A stretch of 14,288 nucleotides of DNA from assembly GCA_002312935.1 (NCBI GenBank), contig DCAT01000170.1, positions 1 to 14,288 of the forward strand, given 5' to 3'. The translations under genes and the position numbers were made by a program. This stretch comes from Oceanospirillaceae bacterium UBA1126. Its GTDB lineage: Bacteria; Pseudomonadota; Gammaproteobacteria; Pseudomonadales; Balneatricaceae. This document shows positions 7,167 to 12,613 of this stretch, one piece after another. The notes beneath the pieces are model-generated. The model searched no databases, had not been told where the DNA came from, and saw only the letters and a program-made list of their open reading frames with translations. Position 1 is the stretch's first letter, and every line of letters begins with the position of its first letter.

Positions 7167-8144
7167 CTAGGCACGACGCAGCTGTTGCTGCCTATCCTGG
7201 CTTGGGGCTACATTAAAAAACTGTCTATAGGCACGTGAAAAGTGTGCTGCAGAGCCAAACCCACTGGCCATAGCAACATCGACTACTTGCCTGTCGGTTT
7301 GTTGCAGCAATGCCCGAGCTCTTTGTAACCGTTTAGCCCGGTAATAACGGCCTGGTGATTGTTGCAAATGACGACTAAATAATCGCTCTAACTCACGTTC
7401 TGACACGTTAACCATAGCCGCCAGGGTAGGCACACTTAATGGGTTTTCTAAGTGATCTTCCATAGCCCCTATCACTGTTAATAATTTACGATTATTGGTG
7501 CCCAACCTTAGTGCACTGCTCATGCGTTGCGGTGCTTTGCCCTCTCGCATATGGCTATAAATGAGTTCGTCAGAGACTGATAAAGCCAGCTCGTGCCCCC
7601 GCTGGCATTGAATTAAATACAACATCATATCCAAGCCTGCTAGACCCCCAGAACAGGTAAAACGCCGACCATCAATTTCATAAAGTTCTTCCACCACTTC
7701 TACTTGCCTAAACACCTCTTTAAAGGCCATCAAATTTTCCCAGTGGATAGTGGCACGGTGATCGTTCAACAAACCACTTTTAGCCAACAGATAGCTGCCC
7801 GTATCTTGGCTGCCTAGCCACACACCACGACGGCTATGCTGCTGCAACCACGTTTGTAACTTTTTAGACTGATCTTTTTCTGGGTTAAATCCCGCACAAA
7901 TAATAAGCATGTCAGGCTTAGCTTCCTGGCCTATAGCGCAATCGGCAATTAAACTCATGCCATTACTGGCAGCAACTGCTTCGCCACTTTCACTGATGAC
8001 CTGCCACCGATAAAGTAATTCACCAGACATATTATTAGCCTGCCGCAGCGGATCTACTAAGGCTGAAAATCCAATCATGGAAAATTCTGGCACTAGGTAA
8101 AAAGCCATATTGATAGTTTTAGTGATCGCTTTAGCTGTAAACAT
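7167..8144 (-). CDS. GlxA-type AraC-family regulator, GbdR/CdhR-like
   Basis: A 325-residue activator with an N-terminal DJ-1/PfpI-like sensor (about 12-185) and a C-terminal AraC double helix-turn-helix (about 220-315, with LAAMVNVSERELERLFSRHL and VAMASGFGSAAHFSRAYRQFF). In the DJ-1 domain the nucleophile position reads SQDTGSYLLA, so Asp114 replaces the usual Cys; this is expected of a sensing, non-enzymatic domain. Pseudomonas GbdR (glycine betaine/dimethylglycine) and CdhR (carnitine) have this architecture, and the position amid caiD, thioesterase and methyltransferase genes supports a betaine-responsive role. The ATG at 8144 has no Shine-Dalgarno sequence (the preceding bases read CCTCCTCT), and the next ATG at 8108 has none either. 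The effector is inferred. Confidence 0.9.
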   Translation of the reverse strand: MFTAKAITKTINMAFYLVPEFSMIGFSALVDPLRQANNMSGELLYRWQVISESGEAVAASNGMSLIADCAIGQEAKPDMLIICAGFNPEKDQSKKLQTWLQQHSRRGVWLGSQDTGSYLLAKSGLLNDHRATIHWENLMAFKEVFRQVEVVEELYEIDGRRFTCSGGLAGLDMMLYLIQCQRGHELALSVSDELIYSHMREGKAPQRMSSALRLGTNNRKLLTVIGAMEDHLENPLSVPTLAAMVNVSERELERLFSRHLQQSPGRYYRAKRLQRARALLQQTDRQVVDVAMASGFGSAAHFSRAYRQFFNVAPSQDRQQQLRRA

Positions 8145-8168
8145 AGAGGAGGATGTCGTAAATGTGCA

Positions 8169-8197
8169 ATAATAGTGTGATATTAATCATTCTTTAA
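8169..8197 (-). promoter_or_regulatory. Candidate promoter of the GlxA-type regulator gene
   Basis: On the minus strand a good -10, TATTAT (plus-strand 8169-8174, 5 of 6), follows a 17-base spacer and a poor -35 TTAAAG (8192-8197). It would give a leader of about 17 bases. The spacer contains ATTAATC (8182-8188 on the plus strand), a 7-mer also seen in the other two control regions of the island. Confidence 0.3.
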
Positions 8198-8274
8198 GAC
8201 CCTTGCAACGTCTAATCTATGGTTTTTGATGAGCCTATAAACCCTTCCTACTTTTACCTATGATGGAAAAAAAC

Positions 8275-8748
8275 ATGCACAGCGCACTACAAACCTTTCA
8301 GACACCCGTGTTAAAAGAGTGGATTGACTACAACGGCCACCTTAATGATGCCTATTACCTTGTCATATTCACCAAAGCCTCAGACGGGTTGCAAGAGCAC
8401 TTGGGTTTAACCTTGGACCACATTAAAACGACGGGCGAAACCCTTTTCACAGTAGAGAGTCACTTAAGTTATATAAAGGAAATAGGCTTAGGCGAAATAG
8501 TGACTATTACTACGCAAGTACTAGAGACAGACAATAAACGTATTCGTATTTTCCACCGCATGTTTAATGAACATAATGAGTTATTAGCCACAGTAGAAAT
8601 GTTGTTTTTAAGCTACAACTTAACTGCAAAAAAAGTGACTAACTTTAGTGACTTGATGATGCAAAGCTTAAGCAAAATTACAGCTGATCAGGCACATTTA
8701 CTTTGGCCAGACAGCGCTGGCAAAGGGATTGCTTTAAAAAGAAAATAG
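8275..8748 (+). CDS. Hotdog-fold acyl-CoA thioesterase, betainyl-CoA thioesterase-like (paralogue 2)
   Basis: A 157-residue hotdog thioesterase sharing with the first paralogue the core EWIDYNGHL (15-23), TLFTVESHLSYIKE (56-69) and DNKRIRIFHRMF (86-97). Asp18 is the likely catalytic acid. It is shorter than paralogue 1, with almost nothing before the core, as in typical CdhB proteins. I choose the ATG at 8275 because GGA stands seven bases before it; ATGs at 8260 and 8263 are in frame but have no ribosome site. It is divergent from the GlxA-type regulator across about 130 bases and convergent with the homocysteine methyltransferase (24 bases). The role inferred is hydrolysis of betainyl-CoA to glycine betaine. 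Why two copies are kept is not evident. Confidence 0.85.
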   Translation: MHSALQTFQTPVLKEWIDYNGHLNDAYYLVIFTKASDGLQEHLGLTLDHIKTTGETLFTVESHLSYIKEIGLGEIVTITTQVLETDNKRIRIFHRMFNEHNELLATVEMLFLSYNLTAKKVTNFSDLMMQSLSKITADQAHLLWPDSAGKGIALKRK

Positions 8749-8772
8749 CGGGTTTATTAATTAAACTATAGC

Positions 8773-9819
8773 CTAGCGACGGCGTGATCGGCGGTTTATG
8801 GTAGCTCCGTCAGCCGCCCCACCTGCCACACTTAGGTCACCAGAAAACTGCGCTTTGCCACCTTTAGAAACCCCACCTAGTACCGACTCAATTTGCTCTA
8901 CAGTTGGCATTTCTCCCTTGGTATGGCTATCTAGAGCTTGGCGCATTGCAGCAACATGCTCTGGAGAAGTACCACAGCAACCGCCAATAATATCTGCGCC
9001 AGCGTCCATAGCCATGGTGGCATAGTGGGCCATAATTTCTGGCGTACCGTTATAATGAATAGCACCGTTGACGTATTCTGGAATACCACAGTTGGCTTTC
9101 GCAACTAAAATGGCTTTATCGCCGCCTGGCGCTTTGCGCATATTGCAGATAGCCATCACTAACTCAGACGCACCTACACCGCAGTTAGAACCGCAGGCAT
9201 ACGAAGTATGATTTTTATGGCCACACGATTGCACCATGTCTGCAGGAGTAACTCCCATCATAGATCGGCCATTAGTGTCAAAACTGTACGTACAAATAAC
9301 CGGTAATCCAGTTTGGTTGGCGCCTTCAATGGCGGCCTCAGATTCTTGTGTTGATGACATAGTCTCTATCCACAATATGTCTGCACCACCTTCTTTAAGG
9401 GCATGCGCTTGTTCTGAAAATGCAGTCACCGCATCACTATGGCTTAAGCTCCCCATAGGTTCTGGTATTTCACCCGTTGGCCCTATAGAGCCAGCAATAA
9501 TAACTGGGCGGCCTGCATTGTCTGCTACTTTGCGGCCTATTTTAACACCTGCAACGTTGAGTTCGTGCACTCTGTGAGCGGCATTGTGAAGTTTCAAGCG
9601 ATAATGCGTGCCACCAAACGTATTGGTTAAAATAATGTCTGAACCTGCATCTACAAAACTTTGATAGTTAGCAGCAATGCGCTCTGGGTAATCTACATTC
9701 CATAATTCTGGTGCATCGCCTGTTTCTAAGCCCATCGCAAATAAATTGGTTCCAGTGGCGCCATCTGCAAGTAAAACACCACGCTTTATCAATAAGTCTT
9801 GAAGTGTATTGGCGCTCAT
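8773..9819 (-). CDS. Zinc-dependent homocysteine S-methyltransferase, BHMT-like
   Basis: A 348-residue single-domain homocysteine methyltransferase. The barrel begins LLADGATGTNL (16-26) and has GSIGPTGE (110-117). The zinc cysteines of the family are visible as Cys213 (GSNCG) and Cys281-Cys282 (GGCCGT). Proteins of this size are annotated in marine bacteria as betaine-homocysteine methyltransferase (Bmt); the same fold is the N-terminal module of MetH, which takes methyl from a corrinoid. It therefore makes methionine, with either glycine betaine or a methylated corrinoid protein as donor. The last residues are strongly basic (RRSRRR, 343-348). It is divergent from the mttB-like gene, and the pairing suggests joint work. 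The start at 9819 has only a weak GAGAA upstream. Confidence 0.9.
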   Translation of the reverse strand: MSANTLQDLLIKRGVLLADGATGTNLFAMGLETGDAPELWNVDYPERIAANYQSFVDAGSDIILTNTFGGTHYRLKLHNAAHRVHELNVAGVKIGRKVADNAGRPVIIAGSIGPTGEIPEPMGSLSHSDAVTAFSEQAHALKEGGADILWIETMSSTQESEAAIEGANQTGLPVICTYSFDTNGRSMMGVTPADMVQSCGHKNHTSYACGSNCGVGASELVMAICNMRKAPGGDKAILVAKANCGIPEYVNGAIHYNGTPEIMAHYATMAMDAGADIIGGCCGTSPEHVAAMRQALDSHTKGEMPTVEQIESVLGGVSKGGKAQFSGDLSVAGGAADGATINRRSRRR

Positions 9820-9903
9820 TACTAATTCTCATAACGTACAAATAATGTGGCTATGCTACCTACCTGTGTGTGGCTTAGCTAGCCTTAGGGGCGCTTTGGA
9901 GCA

Positions 9904-9916
9904 TTAATCAAGTTGA
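9904..9916. repeat. Copy 2 of a 13-bp promoter-region repeat (TTAATCAAGTTGA)
   Basis: Exact match to 2433-2445, with the palindromic core TCAAGTTGA. It lies 15 bases before the inverted repeat at 9931-9951. A 13-base exact match between two AT-rich control regions could still be chance, but its placing at both divergent promoters of one pathway favours function. Confidence 0.4.
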
Positions 9917-9930
9917 GTTTTTTTCCAATT

Positions 9931-9951
9931 ATCATGAATTTCATTCATGAT
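9931..9951. promoter_or_regulatory. Perfect inverted repeat, candidate operator
   Basis: ATCATGAAT, three bases TTC, then ATTCATGAT: two 9-base arms that are exact reverse complements. There is no T-tract after it, so it is not a terminator. Located midway between the divergent starts at 9819 and 10101, it suits a dimeric DNA-binding protein controlling one or both genes. It does not resemble the inverted repeat at 2390-2420. Confidence 0.5.
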
Positions 9952-10018
9952 GACGCTTAACTTTTTTTTCAGCTGCCTGCCTTAGTTAAAAGTGGCGCTT
10001 AAACACAACAAGCGGTCG

Positions 10019-10035
10019 CCATGCAGTCAGCATGG
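10019..10035 (+). other. Small hairpin in the mttB-like leader
   Basis: CCATGC, loop AGTCA, GCATGG: a perfect 6-bp stem about 65 bases before the ATG. It has no T-tract. It may be a leader structure or a half-hidden operator; too small to claim a riboswitch. Confidence 0.25.
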
Positions 10036-10100
10036 AAAGGTCAAGAACTGCAAAATTTGGCCCATATCAATCCCGCCCCATTTTATTGAGGAGTATTTCC

Positions 10101-11648
10101 ATGAGTGAAGCCCCCGGACGCCGCAAAAGCGGTGGTGGTCGTAGTGCACGCCAAGCATTACGGGCTAGCGAAACTATAAAAGTACCTGCCTATATCACCC
10201 GTCAAATGAATCCATTTGAAGTGTTAGATGAAGCAGGTCTAGAACTCATAGAACGCAATGCTGATACCATTTTAGAAGAAATTGGTATTGATTTTCGTGA
10301 TGAACCAGAAGCATTGGCAATACTCAAGGCAGCTGGCGCAAGTGTAGATGGCGAACGTGTGCGTTTCCCCCGTGGAATGTGCCGCCAGATTATTCAAGCG
10401 TCTGCTCCATCTAGCTATACTCAGCACGCACGTAACAGTGACCGCAACCTTGAAGTAGGTGGCAAAAACACCGTTTTTGCTCCAGGTTATGGCTCTCCAT
10501 TTGTGCGCGACTTAGATAATGGCCGTCGTTATGCCACCATTCAAGATTTCCAGAACTTCGTTAAGCTAGCCTACATGTCGCCTTACATGCACCACTCTGG
10601 TGGCACCATATGTGAGCCAGTCGACGTGCCTGTAACGACTCGTCACTTAGATATGATTTATAGCCACATTAAATACAGCGATAAGGCGTTCATGGGCTCT
10701 GTTACTGCACCTTCTCGTGCCCAAGACACGGTGGACATGGCGAAGATTGTATTTGGTGAAGACTTTGTTAAGAACAACACGGTAACCACCAGTTTAATCA
10801 ATGCTAACTCGCCAATGACTTTTGACGACACCATGTTAGGTGCGGCTAAAGTTTATGCCGAAAACAACCAAGCCTGTGTAGTGACACCGTTCATCTTGGC
10901 AGGTGCGATGTCACCAGTGACCATTGCCGGCACATTGGCTCAAATACTTGCAGAAGTATTGGCTGGTATTACTTTTATTCAGCTATACCGCCCTGGCACA
11001 CCTTGTATCTTTGGTACCTTCGCAAGCTCCATTTCCATGCAATCTGGCGCACCTACCTTTGGTACGCCAGAACCTGCTTTGGTGCTCTATGGAGCGGCGC
11101 AACTTGCCCGTCGTTTGGGTGTGCCATTCCGCAGTGGTGGTTCATTGCCTGGTTCTAAAATCGCAGATGCTCAAGCAGCGTCTGAAAGTGCCAATACCTT
11201 AATGCCGACCATCTTGGCTGGTGTTAACTTTGCATTACACTCAGCCGGTTGGCTTGAAGCTGGGTTGTCTATGGGTTATGAAAAGTTTGTTATGGACTTA
11301 GATCAACTGGGCATGGCTCATACTTTCTGCAAGGGTATAGACCTTTCAGAAAATGGCCAAGCCTTAGACGCACTGCGCGAAGTAGGCCCAGGTAATCACT
11401 TTTTAGGCTGTGCCCATACCCAAGCTAACTTCAAAGAAGCCTTTTACATGTCGAACCTTGCCGACAACAACAGCTTTGAGCAGTGGGAAGAGGACGGTAG
11501 CAAAGATATCCAAGTTAGGGCCAATGCCCTGTGGAAGAAAATGCTAAATGAATACGAGGCACCACCTTTAGATCAAGGTATTGACGATGGCCTACAAGAC
11601 TTTATGGCCAAACGTAGGGAGCAACTTGCAGGCACAGGGGACTTTTAA
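10101..11648 (+). CDS. Non-pyrrolysine MttB-superfamily (trimethylamine methyltransferase family) methyltransferase
   Basis: A 515-residue MttB-superfamily protein, full length for the family. It runs from YITRQMNPFEVLDEAGLELIE near residue 31 through SPVTIAGTLAQILAEVLAG (271-289) and GAPTFGTPEPALVLYGAAQLARRLG (316-340) to HTQANFKEAF near 439. The region where true MttB has pyrrolysine (roughly 340-355 here) is all sense codons and there is no in-frame TAG, so this is the non-Pyl branch. Characterised members of that branch transfer methyl from glycine betaine (MtgB), carnitine (MtcB), gamma-butyrobetaine (MtyB) or proline betaine (MtpB) to a corrinoid protein. I choose the ATG at 10101, with GAGGAG seven bases before it, over an in-frame ATG at 10032. 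The N-terminus is basic and glycine-rich. No corrinoid protein gene is adjacent. Glycine betaine or carnitine is the likely substrate, by context only. Confidence 0.93.
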   Translation: MSEAPGRRKSGGGRSARQALRASETIKVPAYITRQMNPFEVLDEAGLELIERNADTILEEIGIDFRDEPEALAILKAAGASVDGERVRFPRGMCRQIIQASAPSSYTQHARNSDRNLEVGGKNTVFAPGYGSPFVRDLDNGRRYATIQDFQNFVKLAYMSPYMHHSGGTICEPVDVPVTTRHLDMIYSHIKYSDKAFMGSVTAPSRAQDTVDMAKIVFGEDFVKNNTVTTSLINANSPMTFDDTMLGAAKVYAENNQACVVTPFILAGAMSPVTIAGTLAQILAEVLAGITFIQLYRPGTPCIFGTFASSISMQSGAPTFGTPEPALVLYGAAQLARRLGVPFRSGGSLPGSKIADAQAASESANTLMPTILAGVNFALHSAGWLEAGLSMGYEKFVMDLDQLGMAHTFCKGIDLSENGQALDALREVGPGNHFLGCAHTQANFKEAFYMSNLADNNSFEQWEEDGSKDIQVRANALWKKMLNEYEAPPLDQGIDDGLQDFMAKRREQLAGTGDF

Positions 11649-11667
11649 CTCCCCCTGCACACCCGAT

Positions 11668-11708
11668 AAAAAAAAGCCCCACAGACTTAGCCTGTGGGGC
11701 TTTTTTTT
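11668..11708. terminator. Bidirectional rho-independent terminator after the mttB-like gene
   Basis: Eight A, stem GCCCCACAG, seven-base loop, CTGTGGGGC and eight T. The stem is 9 bp and perfect. It ends the mttB-like gene (stop at 11648) on the plus strand and bolA (stop at 11731) on the minus strand. Confidence 0.95.
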
Positions 11709-11730
11709 AGTTTTTACATTATTAAAGGGG

Positions 11731-12039
11731 TTAACTACCACCCATACAAGGGGCCGTTTCTGGCATTTTTTCTTGCTTTGCCTGCCACTGCTGCACCGTA
11801 TAGCAATGAAGTGCTAATGCATGGATTGGGTTCTTCATTAACTCACCAACCAGAGCGAATACCTGCTGGTGACGTTTTACCGCGCCAATACCAGCAAAAT
11901 CGTCAGACACCAACACCAAATTGTAATGGCTATCCGTTGCCGAGCCACTGTGTTTATGACTATCGTTAACAAGTTGATGGTGGGTGATATTTAATGGTTT
12001 TAACACTAATTCAAGTAATTTATTGGCCGTAGCATCCAC
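11731..12039 (-). CDS. bolA: BolA-family protein
   Basis: A 102-residue BolA protein. It matches E. coli BolA in the order VNDSHKHSG (24-32), SHYNLVLVSDDFAG (37-50), VKRHQQVF (54-61) and the hallmark IHALALHCYT (72-81), including the conserved His73 used with monothiol glutaredoxins to bind 2Fe-2S clusters. BolA acts in stress-related morphology, transcription and iron-sulfur handling. The start is a GTG at 12039, supported by AAGGA seven bases upstream; there is no nearby in-frame ATG before the conserved core. It is a single gene between terminator and promoter and is unrelated to the betaine island. Confidence 0.93.
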   Translation of the reverse strand: MDATANKLLELVLKPLNITHHQLVNDSHKHSGSATDSHYNLVLVSDDFAGIGAVKRHQQVFALVGELMKNPIHALALHCYTVQQWQAKQEKMPETAPCMGGS

Positions 12040-12307
12040 GGTTATTTCCTTCAGTTAAACTGTTTACGCATCATAACACGGAAGCTATTTTACTGGCGTT
12101 GAAAATGATTTGGGAATAATTGCTCAGTGCATTTTGTAACTTTTTAGTAAGCCTAACAAGACGCTATACAGAAGCCACCTACACGCTAGTTTTTATTTAC
12201 ATAAGCTGTTTTATACTTAGACGGGCGTTGCAGCTAGTAAAAATGTAGCCCACAGCAGTAACCGTGTAAAAAGGTTTAAGCTATTCAAATAAAATGGTTT
12301 TTTACAC
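12040..12307. other. Intergenic region between bolA and the tRNA promoter
   Basis: No gene is visible. It holds the bolA promoter near 12070 and, at its right end, an inverted repeat with arms GTGTAAAAA (12264-12272) and TTTTTACAC (12299-12307) directly against the tRNA -35 box. The stretch is AT-rich, which could serve as upstream promoter element. Confidence 0.5.
12070..12078 (-). promoter_or_regulatory. bolA: Candidate extended -10 promoter of bolA
   Basis: On the minus strand the bases read TGTTATGAT: an extended -10 (TGn) followed by TATGAT (5 of 6). No -35 is recognisable, as in many extended -10 or stationary-phase promoters. The leader would be about 24 bases. Confidence 0.4.
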
Positions 12308-12336
12308 TTGACTCAAGGCCAATAGATCATTAATAT
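12308..12336 (+). promoter_or_regulatory. Sigma70-like promoter of the tRNA-Asn pair
   Basis: TTGACT (12308-12313), a 17-base spacer and TAATAT (12331-12336), followed by TCGCGCC. The GC-rich discriminator is the hallmark of stable-RNA promoters under stringent control. The first tRNA begins 21 bases after the -10. Confidence 0.75.
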
Positions 12337-12357
12337 TCGCGCCTCGCATTGAGCAAT

Positions 12358-12433
12358 TCCTCGATAGCTCAGTTGGTAGAGCAGTAGACTGTTAATCTAT
12401 TGGTCCCAGGTTCGAGTCCTGGTCGAGGAGCCA
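12358..12433 (+). tRNA. tRNA-Asn (anticodon GTT), copy 1
   Basis: A 76-base tRNA with acceptor arms TCCTCGA and TCGAGGA, discriminator G and encoded CCA. The anticodon GTT is at 12391-12393 in the loop ACTGTTAAT, and the T-arm carries GTTCGAGTCC. It is identical to the copy that starts 23 bases after its end. Confidence 0.97.
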
Positions 12434-12456
12434 ACCTCAACGCGAAACCTTATGAT

Positions 12457-12532
12457 TCCTCGATAGCTCAGTTGGTAGAGCAGTAGACTGTTAATCTATT
12501 GGTCCCAGGTTCGAGTCCTGGTCGAGGAGCCA
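12457..12532 (+). tRNA. tRNA-Asn (anticodon GTT), copy 2
   Basis: Base-for-base identical to copy 1, including the encoded CCA; the anticodon GTT is at 12490-12492. The 23-base spacer is too short for its own promoter, so the two are co-transcribed and processed from one precursor. Confidence 0.97.
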
Positions 12533-12540
12533 TTCTAATC

Positions 12541-12564
12541 AAGCCGCTTAATTGTGGTTTTTTT
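12541..12564 (+). terminator. Probable terminator of the tRNA-Asn transcript
   Basis: AAGCCGC and GTGGTTT can pair over 7 bp with two G-T wobbles around a TTAATT loop, and seven T follow the GTGG. The stem is weak but stands 8 bases after the second tRNA. Confidence 0.5.
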
Positions 12565-12578
12565 ATGCCTGTTATTTA

Positions 12579-12605
12579 AGCCTGTATTTGCATACAGGCT
12601 CTTTG
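12579..12605. terminator. Hairpin between the tRNA pair and the fadB-like gene
   Basis: AGCCTGTAT, loop TTGC, ATACAGGCT: a perfect 9-bp stem. The flanks are only moderately T-rich on each strand (CTCTTT and TTAAAT). It lies 9 bases past the stop of the minus-strand fadB-like gene, so it most likely ends that transcript. Confidence 0.6.
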
Positions 12606-12613
12606 AAGCCACA

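Larger units (their letters stand above)
9820..10100. promoter_or_regulatory. Divergent control region between the homocysteine methyltransferase and mttB-like genes
   Basis: This 281-base stretch holds no convincing gene. It contains the second copy of TTAATCAAGTTGA (9904-9916), a perfect 9-bp inverted repeat (9931-9951), two direct copies of CGCTTAA (9954-9960 and 9996-10002, 42 bases apart), a small hairpin (10019-10035) and the mttB ribosome site. I looked for a B12 box or other riboswitch core and saw none. No clear -10/-35 pair stands out for either gene. Confidence 0.55.

Noticed and set aside
8145..8161. AGAGGAGG followed by ATGTCGTAA on the plus strand, a strong-looking ribosome site with a two-codon frame
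   Set aside because: The spacing to the ATG is zero and the frame stops at once; it is on the opposite strand to the regulator gene and is most likely chance.
10032..10100. Longer reading of the mttB-like gene from the ATG at 10032
   Set aside because: The extra 23 residues do not look like family sequence, and the ATG at 10101 has a strong GAGGAG seven bases upstream.
9820..10100. Possible cobalamin or SAM riboswitch upstream of the methyltransferases
   Set aside because: No B12 box or SAM-riboswitch core could be traced on either strand; only short hairpins and palindromes are present.
10101..11648. Pyrrolysine-dependent MttB with read-through TAG
   Set aside because: The reading frame is open with sense codons throughout and no in-frame amber codon occurs before the TAA at 11646.
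345..11708. The two A-tract/GCCCCA terminators as boundary repeats of a mobile island
   Set aside because: Only the common GCCCCA/TGGGGC stem and A/T tracts are shared; loops and inner stems differ. No integrase, transposase or target-site duplication is visible, so they are ordinary terminators.
11581..11969. Plus-strand open frames over the terminator and bolA
   Set aside because: They run through the strong terminator and lie antisense to the well-conserved bolA; their proteins show no family pattern.
12358..12532. CRISPR-like or phage attachment reading of the repeated 76-base units
   Set aside because: The repeats are full cloverleaf tRNA genes with encoded CCA, which explains the repetition completely.
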